This document shows positions 1 to 10,359 of a DNA stretch of 23,610 bases, piece by piece. The DNA comes from Macrocybe gigantea (taxonomy: Eukaryota; Basidiomycota; Agaricomycetes; Agaricales; Callistosporiaceae): positions 1 to 23,610 of the forward strand of contig SJRY01000221.1 of NCBI GenBank assembly GCA_011319805.1, in the 5' to 3' direction. Position 1 is the stretch's first letter; each line of letters starts with the position of its first letter. The notes beneath the pieces are model-generated. The model saw only the letters and a program-made list of their open reading frames with translations, ran no database searches and was not told the DNA's origin. Made by a program: the position numbers and the translations under genes.

Positions 1-1085
1 CGTCAGAATGCGATGAATATGGCACTATTGGGGTGGCATCAGCGGCTGATGCACTGATGAGTGGTATGTAGACACAGCCTCCGTGCTCGCCCCTGACATA
101 CTTGAGCGAGCACCCATTTGGTAATAGGGAGACAGATGATGCGCTTGGTAAGAATCGCTGAACTTGGGCGGCAAGTTCGTCGAACCGTGCCTTGAGCTCT
201 TCATATTCAGCCCTGGTGACATATTTCTCACTGGGGTCCGTAATTCCCGTCAGTTAGCGCGAAATTGATAATTGTGGAGAGTCGCTTCCTGGGTCAGTCG
301 GCGTCCGTTTCATTTGAATGCGATTTGACTCACACGGGTTCGACGATGTGCCATTGACATCTGCCCGGTTCACCTCTGCGGGTGCAGGGCGTGCATGGTT
401 GCGACCTTGGTGTTGGAAGACGAAACGATGGCGGTCAAATTTTGTGTTAAAGCTAAAACCGATAGTTACCTATCGCACTTGATCTTGCGTCGCTTGCACT
501 CTTGAGTACGTATGACATGATGGACCCGTGTGATAACATCACAAGATCAGTGCAGATGACAAGGGGGAATCGGTCGGGAATCGCCACGTAATGGAGTATC
601 CATGAATCGATAAGGGTCAGAAGTGCAGACGTCAAGCGTGCTTCCAGTCATTTTCGAAGTTTGAAGATGGCATCCGTTTACGCTTACCTGTACAACTCAA
701 CGCTTGCCTCCGTCTTTTCTTCTTCGGCGGCTCACGCCTCTCCACATCGTCAGCTTCTGACTCGAGGCTGCCGTAGAGCTCCGAAGCACGTCGCGGCCCA
801 ACTGTCTGAGATAAGGCGTGAGGGGACACGTACGAAGGAGGACCAACATAGCCGTAGCTCGAAGTCGGCTCAGAGACCGGCTGGTGCGGGGGTATATCCG
901 GCAGATATGGATGAAGTTGTTTGATGGACGGCAACAACTGTTGCTGGGGAGGGATGCTGCCGCTGCTTCCCGTCGCAGGTGGTTGCGGGTCGGTCGATGG
1001 ACCCGGTCGTTGGTGCGTCGCGGAGAATCCTGCGAATCTGTGGGTGTTTACTCGACGAATGCCTAGCAGGATGCATAGGCGACAA
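1..1085 (-). CDS. Zn2Cys6 fungal transcription factor, N-terminal part (3' end beyond window)
   Basis: Nuclear zinc-cluster transcription factor; the target genes cannot be inferred. Exons read on the minus strand: about 1060-688, 500-470, 405-334 and 230-1. Joined, they give a P/Q-rich N-terminus containing PSIKQLHPYLPDIPPH, a basic nuclear-localisation stretch PPKKKRRR, and then the complete zinc cluster: CTEC, KRRKIKC, DRSQPC, TPC, ending TRRGEPGRC. The spacing is CX2CX6CX5CX2CX8C. A linker and a predicted coiled coil follow (EKYVTRAEYEELKARFDEL), as is usual for dimerising Zn2Cys6 factors. The introns fall at 687-501, 469-406 and 333-231, so the six cysteines come from three exons. The frame stays open to base 1, so the regulatory domain is outside the window. 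I found no in-frame ATG for the first exon, and a further 5' exon is likely; the upper limit given is approximate. The family call is firm; the 5' end is not. Confidence 0.85.
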
Positions 1086-1210
1086 CCCCAGCTAGCTGAA
1101 GACGAGTGCAGGACACAGAAGCAGAGAACAGGCAGCGATTCTAGTCAGTCTCAGTACATGTATGAAAGCCAAATGGAAACCTCGGTACGCACCTCGGCGC
1201 GTTCTTAAGA

Positions 1211-4200
1211 GGGGAAGGACAAGTGTGGGTATCCTGTTAGTGAGATCTCTGAAATAGGTCTCGTGGCAAGGCCCCCTCTCATCGCCCGAAAAGGCACCGT
1301 TTGAAAGATGCTAGCCTTTTTGTGGATGGCAGCGCATAAAACAGCCGGGATAAAAGGATTTGGGCTTGGACTGAAACGGCAATACCGTAACCTAACACCA
1401 GGGCACCGGAGACGGTGATACGGCGCATTGTCACGGACTAATCATGCCTTGGCAGCTAGAGAGGTTTGTCACAGATAATGACCATCAAAACAAAGACAGG
1501 TGACGAGGTGGAAAACAGAAATTCAAGATATATACGTACAGGTTGACCGATTTTCGGAGGAATAAGAACACCGGTAAACAAATTGAAATCCAAGCAAGAT
1601 CGCCTGCAGAACACGAGTCGCGCATGAGCCTTGTGGCAATTTCTGCTGGAGGAATGCATGAATGGAGCATGGGGTACAAAAATAGAGTTTGGCATTGCTT
1701 CGGAATACGGCGGGTCTGAATTCCGCTATGTCCGGTATCACCTCCTGCTTGGTCGCTTTCGATAAACTCCGAGAACCTTTTGGGTGCGCAGTTCTCTGTG
1801 ACATGGTCAGTACCGGTTTCCCACCGTTCCCAACATCAGCCAGTTCAGGTATGCGAATGATCGCTCTTGCGGTCTTCTTCTCTTTAAATGTCGAGCTTTC
1901 GGGAAAACGGAGATTTCACCAAGGAGAAACTATGCATGCATGCAACCCTTCGAACGAGATGGACAAGTCTGTCTTACCCCTCCCCCGCGAGTTTGAGAGA
2001 TTAGAGCCCCTAGATTCACACCCGGATGTCGCACTTCGGGAACTGCATTTATACTTGTAAGGAATTTTCTCGCTGTCATAGCAGCCGTACCTCTCTCTCT
2101 CTTGGTTTATACTTTATATCCGTTTGTAGGAACGCTGGTGGGCGGAGAATAAGGCAAGGGGGTGAGATCGCTGGCAATTGAATTGCAGGAAGGGTGAGGT
2201 CATGTGCAGATCGACTACTCATCACATCATTTCATCGTACTCATCTTTCACAACTTGTGACCGGTAGTTCAGTAGGAGATTTGCGTCAGTCGGACGGTCA
2301 TATGGAAGTGTTTTGTCAGACGCACCCATTTCACGTTCAATGTTCTTGACTCAGACGTGCCGTGATTTGGGGACGTCGCCGATAATGGTGTCTGATAACA
2401 TTTACTTCGGACATGAAAGAAAGCGCTATCTCCGAAAAGGTTTGCACGGACATCTTCAAGGCTTTTTCTCGACCTGCAGGGCCACAGACATTAATCAGTG
2501 ACCCCTCACAACGGACGTCCGTCTTGTTGAAATCTTAGAACACTGTACCTATTTTCCCAACATTGGACTAAGACTTAAACAGGAAAGCGTCGGCGCCGAC
2601 AATGAGCGCTGATCTCAACGTCGATTTCAATCGCGTCGCATTGAAAATTCTACACAACGACAAGTTGTCTCCAAAGCTGATTAGCCACTCGATCTCTTGC
2701 AGGCGAAACACAGTTCAGAAAAGATAAACGGCATGCCCAGTCTCGGATTCTCCATCTTCTCGTCTCGTCTACAGCAGCAAACCTTCCAAAGCAAAAGGGA
2801 AAGGACTGCATGGTGATATCTGAGCGAGGTATGACTGTGGGGAGAAAAAAACGTTTCAAGTTCCGAATTTGTAGACCGGGACACGTGGTCCGTGCGCCGG
2901 TTCACGTGCGGCTTAATATAAAGGGAAAGCTCAACGACCGAAGCTCTTATCGAAAGTTATCACCTCGCGGGTTGATATTTGGGTTTTATCCATAGATTCC
3001 TAATGGACAAAACTTGAGCCCATGACGAGCGCAGGGAGACTAATATCGCCTTTCACCCAAGATCGCACCGATAATGTAATAAATAGGTCGGATGGCGTCC
3101 CGTATGATTGGTACAATCACAATCGATATTTTTTGCGTCGTGTCGCAAGATCCGAAGGTTTGAATCTTCTGTGGCACTGTGTTCGTGCTCTTCATAATCG
3201 GAATGAATTGAAAGAGTATTTGTTTCTTTTTCGGATGAGCAATGTCAGGGTTTAAACAGACTTTGACGGAAAACGGAAATCAAACTGGCTGCCTCGTGCA
3301 CTTCCACAGAATTCTCCGCGACCTATCCACGAGATAGTCCTCGGCACATTGAAACAGCCAGTCCTACCACAACTTCATAGCTATAATGTATCAATCGCAA
3401 GGAATCTCTTGCGTCTTGAGTTTTGCAACGGTTGGGCTTTTCCTGCGTATTACGCCCTGTGCAAACAAGGCAGGCCCATGATGGTATCGGTATCTCACAT
3501 GTATTGCCTTATAGAGCACAGAGGCTGCGGATGGCCCCCATCCGAACCAATTGAGGAATGGATGCTTTGCATCATTCATATTGTGGCCGGAAAAATCCCG
3601 TCGAATCGGAGGCGTGTCCTGAGCTAATGTTGAACAGGATCGCCGTGAATGTCCTCCATGTGATATAATACCGGGTGAAGGAACCCTTGCGAGCGTGTAA
3701 AGGGCATTAACACGTTTCGACACCATGCTCACATTATCATTGGGAGCGACGAAGCTGAGTCCCGGGTGACCTATTCCAGGCGCTTCTGTTGATGAAAGAA
3801 AGAATACCAAACAAAATAGCGAAGCCCGTACCGGTTGTAACGGTATATTCAATACGTCTGGCCCGGCTGCCACGGCTTTAATGGAATCAAACCTCATCGA
3901 AGAAATGACTATATCCCATGACGCGTCAACGGCTTGACATGCCAAAAGAGAGGGAGGCCCCGAACTGATAAGGTTGGAATTGTCAAGGGCATTCGGGCCA
4001 GCCCCCATCATGCGGACAACACATGTTGTTCATCTGTGCACTAGGCCGCCTTAATGGAGAACTGGGATTTATCGTTCAGATCTGGCAAGCAGGCGGTTTG
4101 TGTTTTGTAAGCTAGTGGGAAAAGGGACGAACACAGAGAAGCGCCGCGGCCGTATTCCAAATGACTTTGTCCTCTAGATATGACACTGTGGCGGCATCTT

Positions 4201-5673
4201 CATACTCCGCGAAACATAGGGGTTCTGCTGCATGTAGATCGCCAAATGGACAAAATGTTGATATAAACAATTGTCCATGTTCTGACAAACAATCTGCAAT
4301 GTAAAAGTTGAGTATGCATCTCAAGAAAATCAGTAATAGTCTCGTGTCACTCCTTAGCCGGATGAATGGATATTGCGGCAAAGCAAGGGATAGACGACCG
4401 ACTGACCCGAACAAAATTCGAACTATTGTTTGATGTCTGGTTGATGTGTTTTCGTAGACAACGTCGATGGATTGGAGAACGGGCGCGGGCATGCCAAATG
4501 TCCTCGATTTCTTTTCGTCCTATTTTAGGAGCTGTCACGTTCAAAACGGGAATTTACAAAGAGGATAAGGGCAGCAATGTATGCGCCAGGTGGCCACAGG
4601 AGTTCGGAGATGCTCGTAGACTTGGATTGATCAGGCAATCTGTCTTTCGTGACGATCAATATAATGACCAAAAGGTTTTGTGCGCCGCTCTTCACGCTAG
4701 GTGATAGCGAAAGGAACGGAAATTCGAGTCGCGTGAAGCTGGCTTTCCTGATCAAGTGAGACCCAAGACAGACGGATTAGTTCCAGAACGGATCCTGCTG
4801 ACCTCGGCCGAAGCCTATCCCCCTGACGGGCATGATGACCTTACTGAAACGAGTTGGGTTTATTCATTTGTCATCCTGGAGATCGCAAAAGTCCGCGCTG
4901 GACCCAAGGTGCACTTTACAGGATCGCGGCATTTGAGCACGTTGCCTGACTAATTCGCTTACAGCGATGATGGCTGCTCGCTTTATGGAACAGCGCCACG
5001 CCCGATGGGTCACGGATTCGAGCAAGGCAGGGGTCGCAGGGCTACGGTCCCGAAATAGATGCGCCCAACGAGGCAACGGGCAAGGGGAGAGAGACGTGTT
5101 TCGCGGCTGGCCGATGTTCGCGTAAGGGAAGTCCTCGTATCGTCAAGCATACCATATACCATTTCGTGACACGTTTTCGTTTCGATAATGACATCCATCC
5201 CACGACAGCCAAGCGGAAAGGGCTAGCAGGACTGTATTGAAAGGCAAGTTTACGTACAGAGCCCTTGCATTCATGCACGATGCCGGAACATGGCCATGTC
5301 CAACTAGGCCCGTCGATAACTCCGATCATGAGGCCAGCGAATGCCTGCAATCCAGTCCGGAGGTAGCCAATCGTCCAGATGGGATTCCGTGAAGGGAGCA
5401 ATGGTCCAATGACGAGGCGCGCACGAGGGTTAATCTCCTCAGGGTCCAAGAGTTGCGTTCGCCGCAGTCGACTTTCATGAGCTTTGATCGCAGGTCTAGA
5501 CACGACGTTCGAGAAACACAAGAATTTCCTATCTTTGCGCTAAAATCAATACGCGCAAGACGCCGTAGCACAGCAGGTCGCGGGAAGGGAAAGTCACATA
5601 CATCACCAATTCCGAGGAGGAAAACACGACAGGATAGACATACAAATCGCGAATAAAGAAAGGACCAGTAACG
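1211..5673. other. 4.4 kb with no recognisable gene
   Basis: Neither strand gives a reading frame whose translation I recognise, or a chain of frames joined by good splice sites. The longest open frame is on the minus strand at 3391-4011 (206 codons). It has no domain, no recognisable composition and no supporting introns. Shorter open frames at 1689-2060 (+), 4112-4492 (-) and 5042-5521 (-) are equally anonymous. The stretch lies between the 5' side of the zinc-cluster gene and the 3' end of the BUD20-like gene. It may hold long regulatory DNA, non-coding transcripts, a fast-evolving small gene, or old repeat remains. The sequence alone does not decide between these. Confidence 0.5.
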
Positions 5674-6236
5674 TCACGATGATGCGTCCATGGCAATGTG
5701 CCCCTGGGAAGGAGGTTTCCTTGTTTCTCTTCCCAAGCCGGCTGCCCGCTCTGCCTCTTCTATCGTGTATGCTGGCTCCTTCAACTGTTTGCATCGTCTT
5801 TTATGGACTTTGCTTTTCCAGTGAGATTGCAAGGCGGCATCGGTCTCATAATACCTGTGAAAGTTGGGTATTGTCACCATTGTGGCTACACATGGACCAT
5901 TTGGTGCGTACTTGGCACATTCGATGCAGTAGTGCTGACCGAGGCCAGGTTTTTCGTAATCTAGGGGCTGAGACTCAAGGACAGCTCTGTTCTTTATTTC
6001 CATAAACCAACAGTAAGGATACCTGTTCGAGGGAGAGAAATGGAGCGTACTCACCTTCGGATCAAGGTCAAAAAGTTGAATCTGGTCTAGATGCCGTGTC
6101 ATCGCCTATGCAAGAGTCCTTCCCTGTCAATCGCTTACAGCCGTAAGGAGCTGAAAAGTAGACATACTCTTGTCCGAGATGCCCTCTTAACATCTCGTCG
6201 TGCATGATGAGCTCGAGAGCGGCGTAAACGACCCAT
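5674..6236 (-). CDS. BUD20: BUD20/ZNF593-type C2H2 zinc-finger protein, pre-60S ribosome export factor
   Basis: Small nucleo-cytoplasmic shuttling protein; in yeast, Bud20 binds late pre-60S particles and helps their nuclear export. Four exons on the minus strand: 6236-6168, 6105-6055, 5991-5912 and 5854-5674, with introns of 62, 63 and 57 nt. Phases agree at every join and give 126 residues, a normal size for the family. The first exon encodes a very basic start (MGRLRRSRAHHARRD...RTR). Next come HLDQIQLFDLDP, PGLGQHYCIECAKYYETDAA, and LQSHWKSKVHKRRCKQL, then the tail EPAYTIEEAERAAGLGRE. The finger is CX2CX12HX5H. The basic N-terminus, the PGLGQHYC lead-in and the KVHKRR tail are the family hallmarks. 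The 3' end of the secreted-protein gene lies 113 bp upstream on the same strand. The start was chosen because this ATG opens the family's basic N-terminus. Confidence 0.93.
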
Positions 6237-6349
6237 GACCGTTGTAGGATTTCGTTGTCTCAAGGGGGCCGTTGTTGGTGTTGGGAAAAAAAAAGGGCGT
6301 GGGAAATATTAACCATGTCTGGATTTCCAGTAAAGATTACGACTATGCA

Positions 6350-7547
6350 CTAGACAGAGTTACGGAACACGAATATATCGTCAATAAAAGACCAGGCTGG
6401 CGCTTTTCCTCCTCTGAATGCAAGAACATCGTGTCCCTTGGCACTGACGTTCGGAACCGAATAGAACGTCCAAGCGCTGAACCCAGGTTTAATCGTAAGC
6501 ACAACCTGGTCGTTCCAGAGGACCTCTACGAACGCATCAGCCTCCGAAACCGGATCGGCGTAGCCACTCCAGTGAAAGAACGAGACGCTGTAGGTTTTCT
6601 TATGTTCGGTGTCGAGCCGCTTTGTGGGAATTAACGTGCCGTTGAAGCTGTCCAGCTGGCTAATCTCGCCGAGCAGTCCTACGCTCGATCCGGAATGCGC
6701 ATAGGCTGGATAATGAATGATGGACGCGTCCATCCCGCGCGAACCTGTGGACGAAATGCCTCTCCAGTTGGAGGTCACATTGGCGAAGCAAAACATGGCG
6801 CGATCCGGACAAGTGTACGCTTCAAATCCACCATCAGGCAGAAGAGAAATGCGACGGTAACCACGGGAATCAGTGATGGTAAGAGGGCCCTGGCCGTGGT
6901 TGATCGCCGTGTTAGCGTTCGAGGGCAGGTAATACTAAATCTCACACTCAGAAATGATTTCCCGGGTTCTGATTCCAAAGAACTTACCATACTGCACGTA
7001 AATTCCACCGAGGTCCCGTTAACGACGTTGTTGAAAATGTTGAAATATTTGCATACGCCTCCATGTGCGTCGAAGGACCTCTCGTTGCAAGTTTTGGCAC
7101 ACTGCGCGACGTCATAGGCTGAGAGAGACACGAAGCCCATATACTGAATAACATCGAATAGTCAGTTCGGCATCTTTGACTTTTTGGAGCTCAGCTTACT
7201 CCTGGGGCTTCGTTCGCGCCGTTGAGAGGACCAAAGACAAGCTCATAACCTTTGGGCGTCTTGGGCGGCGGAATCGGCTTGACAGGCTTGGCTTTCTTAA
7301 AATCGAGCTGGCTTGCTTGGAACCCGCTCCCAGTGGGTGCTGTGTTAGGATCCCAGGATCCGCTTTCGCTACCGCTCTGGAACGGCGTGCCTTGTAAGGC
7401 GGGCGAGACGGCGTCTGCAGCGCTGACTTGTGCACCAGCATAAGTTTCAAAAAAATGATGTCGCGTATTGGTGAATGCTTAACACCTACCTCTGGCAATG
7501 GAGAGCAGAGGCAACGAGAGAGCTAGCAAAGGCGATGGGATAAACAT
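6350..7547 (-). CDS. Secreted Cys-rich protein with PAN/Apple-like module and C-terminal beta-sandwich-like region
   Basis: Probable extracellular or cell-wall protein of unknown substrate. Exons on the minus strand: 7547-7490, 7426-7200, 7143-6988 and 6889-6350. Phases agree and give 326 residues. It starts with a signal peptide (MFIPSPLLALSLPLLSIARV, cleavage probably near SAADA). A low-complexity Pro/Lys linker (KPVKPIPPPKTPKGYELVFG) follows. Next is a Cys-rich module, YMGFVSLSAYDVAQCAKTC, GGVCKYFNIFNNVVNG and FTCSM, whose spacing resembles PAN/Apple-like segments of fungal secreted proteins. The C-terminal 180 residues contain DGGFEAYTCPD, GMDASIIHY and WNDQVVLTIKPGF, and end in FRGGKAPAWSFIDDIFVFRN. 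I recall this N-PAN-like/C-sandwich layout from many uncharacterised ascomycete and basidiomycete secreted proteins, with carbohydrate binding only presumed. A degraded tandem paralog lies upstream. Confidence 0.82.
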
Positions 7548-7615
7548 TGAATGCAGCGAAGTTAGAAGCTGAGCAAAGGGGCCTGTCCTGGGTGATTCTG
7601 GCCAATTTCTAGGCA

Positions 7616-7623
7616 TTTATATA
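7616..7623 (-). promoter_or_regulatory. Probable TATA box of the intact secreted-protein gene
   Basis: The minus strand reads TATATAAA here, about 70 nt upstream of the ATG at 7547. A CCAAT sequence sits on the plus strand at 7602-7606, between the box and the gene. A TATA box at this distance fits an inducible secreted-protein gene. This is a motif match only; no transcription start can be seen from sequence. Confidence 0.5.
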
Positions 7624-8633
7624 CGTGCAAAATGCAAAGACATGCCCAGTATCCGCCGCTTCTTGATCTGACTGGGGAAGCAGCGGAAATGTCATGGCCT
7701 GACGTACACACAGGCGCCATCCTTCGATTCCGTTGATTGCTGTCAAACATTCGAGGACCGGTATATGAACACAATAGATGCAGGTCGTCGTCGACAATGC
7801 GCAGAGGTGGCTAAGTGCTCGTCCGTCTGACATGTCTCCAGAAGCAACGATGCTGACCATCGCATCCAAAAACTCACCTAACATCAAAAGGCGCGTCCAA
7901 GGTTTTTGACTGCAAGATCCGTCGTTCTTCCACCGCAACGTATGTATGTAAAGCAATGATGGCAGGTTGACTCGTAGTCAAAGTCTTCTCTCGTTGAGCG
8001 CCGGTAGAATTCTGAAGAATGGATCAAGGACAGCCACAATGCCGTTCTCCCACATTTGGCCTTCTTGAGGGAAATTAAACAATACATATATCGGGCTCCA
8101 TATCACATCGTCGTGGATCAGTGCGCATAAACCCTGCTTGCCTGGGGTTGACATCGATTGGACAAGACTGACGGAACGTCGAAAGACAGATCATATGGGT
8201 AACGACGAAGTATGATATCAAACAGAATGGAACGTGCTCGAGAAGTCTGATCTGTTAAAATTCGAGCGCGACGCGGGAAATCAGCCAGCAGATGGCAAGT
8301 CGAACAGCAGGACGGGGGGCAGCAAAACAAGTAGATTCAGTTTGGCCTCGGTGAGCTCGTGAGGCAAACGGATGGGGAGGGGCACATCAGCGGTACAACT
8401 ACTTATAGATAAGAAATAGATAAGAATTTGCAAAGATGGAATAGGAACTGTTTCAAACCCATCAGTCGGACCAACGGGCATTGCGATCGAAATGCTCCAT
8501 TTCCAACATGATCTACCCATAACGTGAAAGCCAACAAATTAAATGTCAAAGACTGAAGCGATACAACCAAAAGCGCGATTTCCATCACAAGAGCGGGCAC
8601 TGCAAATTAAATTTCTCGATAAGTCAGTGCATA
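7624..8633. other. Intergenic spacer between the tandem secreted-protein copies
   Basis: About 1 kb separates the start region of the intact copy from the end of the broken copy. No open frame here is recognisable, and no third copy of the Cys-rich module was seen on either strand. It presumably carries the promoter of the intact gene and the 3' flank of the broken one. Confidence 0.5.
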
Positions 8634-9875
8634 TCAGGTGGTGGTAGTACGGAACACATATATCTCGTCTATGAAGGGCAGCGCAGGCGCTTTACCGCCT
8701 CTAAAAGCAAGTACATCATGCCCCTTCGCGACGACATTCGGTACAGAATACAACATCCAATCGCTGAACTCAGGGGTAATCGTCAGCACCACCTGGTTGT
8801 TCCAGAGCAGTCGACCTCTGACGTCGGACCAGCGTGACTGCTCGAATGGAAGAAGAAAATGGAGTAAGTTTTATTCGCCTCCGTTCCGAGAGCTTTAACG
8901 GGGGATAACGTGCCGCTGAGGGAGTCCTTGTTGTAGAACTCTCCCAGGACCCTGGCACTCCATCCATAGTAGCCATAGCTCGAACAGCGAACAATGGACG
9001 CATCCATCCCGGTCGAGTTGCTAGTTCGCAGTCATGTTCGTGATGCAGCACGGATCGTCATTTGGGCAAGTGTACGCTTCGAAGCTCCCGTCGGGCACAA
9101 CGGAGATACTGCGGTATTGTGATGGGCAGAAGAATCGGGCACTGCGTGCGTTGAACGGTCGTGCCAAATGTGAGGCGACCATAATCCTCACAGGTATCCA
9201 CGAGACTCAGAGACCGTCGTGTTTCCTTGCCCATGGTTATCCGCTGTGCTGGCGTCCAAAGGTCTGTAATACTAGGCCATCCCAATCAGCGCGGCCCCGT
9301 CTATCTCCGAGAAAAGACTCACCAGACTACATGTGAACTGCACGAGGGTCCCGTTCACGACCAGGTCAAAGATAGTAAAGTACTTGCACACGCCTCCGTA
9401 CACGTCGGGCGCCCGCTCATTGCAGATTGTCGCGCACTGCTCAACATCATACGTATCGAGCGCGACAAAGCCCATGTACGACCACTGACAAAGCCAACAA
9501 TATCAAACTGCGCGCTCGATGCTACCGATCGGAAATATCGACTCACATCAGGAGATTCGTTCGCAGCGTCGACGGGCCCGAACACGAGCTCGTATCCGCC
9601 AGGCGTCTCTGGATCGGCCAAAACGCCATCCTCTTTCACCTTTTGCAAGGCGAGGGCACTTGGCGGAATGGTGTGGAATCCACCACCGACGACAGCTCTT
9701 TTTAGGGGGGAAGCTCTTTTTGGAAGTGCCCTGTTCGCTGCCTGGGCGGCACCACCTGCAGGTCCATGTAATCAGTGCACAAAGTCGAGGATGTAGCAGA
9801 GGGGGAAAAGACCTCACCGCGTACAACGCACGACAAGAGCAAGAGCAACGCATAATTATAGCGCGACGAGAGCAT
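8634..9875 (-). pseudogene. Degraded tandem paralog of the secreted Cys-rich protein
   Basis: Same layout as the neighbour at 6350-7547. It has an ATG at 9875 and a hydrophobic signal sequence (YALLLLLSCVV). The second exon ends in GGYELVFGPVDAANESPD, and a Cys-rich exon carries YMGFVALDTYDVEQCATIC, GGVCKYFTIFDLVVNG and FTCSL. Then come SVVPDGSFEAYTCPN, a piece with GMDASIVRCSSYGYYGW, and a C-terminus with LLWNNQVVLTITPEFSDW and FRGGKAPA. Two breaks separate these blocks. After CITNMTAN (about 9020) the frame meets TAG, and the segment equivalent to WRGISSTGSR of the intact copy is shortened. Near 8815 several codons equivalent to AFVEV are missing and the frame shifts. A 55-nt intron could remove the first stop, but only by discarding conserved coding sequence. 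Assembly error remains possible; otherwise this is a recent pseudogene. Confidence 0.72.
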
Positions 9876-10359
9876 CCAGAGTCACATCTTCACCAGCACG
9901 CAAACCAAAGAACGTTTTATGCTGTATCTTCATAACCTTGCTTCGCAGCAGCTTTGCCGACTGCCGATCTTACCGGGCGTTATAAGGCAGGCCGGTCTTG
10001 CCCTAGCCGCTCAATTTGCGTCATTTAACGAACTTGATCACTGTCGAGCTCGTCGGAAGGTCGGAGACATCAAAAGGCCTTGGACGTCTGTCAGTCAATG
10101 TATCTTTCCTTTTTTTCTTAAAGGAAAAAAAAGACACTTGTTCTCACTCTGCCATGCCGTGTCATGCATTAGGTCGGCCTCGTCGTAGAACGCTTCTGGG
10201 CGGTCTTAGCGCGCACCAGTCAATCATATTCTTGAGGTTCGCTTCTTCATCGCCATCTCCACACGAATGCATTAATAATGTTGCTCAAACGAAAAGCTAA
10301 ACCAGAACAACGCACAAAAAAGGGAGTGCAAAAAAATAACCAAGATCGACCAACCACCG
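9876..10359. other. Intergenic region between the broken secreted-protein copy and FIG4
   Basis: This stretch is upstream of the minus-strand paralog and downstream of minus-strand FIG4. It has homopolymer-rich sequence near 10108-10135 (a T run followed by an A run) and AT-rich sequence near 10300-10340, consistent with a 3' flank. No gene is supported. Confidence 0.5.

Noticed and set aside
3150..3175. GGTTTGAATC, resembling a tRNA T-loop
   Set aside because: No acceptor stem, D-arm or anticodon arm can be paired around it.
3391..4011. 206-codon minus-strand open frame
   Set aside because: No recognisable domain, no supporting splice structure, and no typical fungal gene composition. It is kept only as the longest frame in a gene-free interval.
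8965..9030. A 55-nt intron in the broken secreted paralog that would skip its first stop
   Set aside because: It would remove residues that the intact paralog conserves (the TCP...NMTAN segment), so a deletion is the better explanation.
10108..10135. T-run/A-run hairpin resembling a bacterial terminator
   Set aside because: The genome is eukaryotic and the stem is A/T homopolymer only. It is ordinary 3'-flank sequence.
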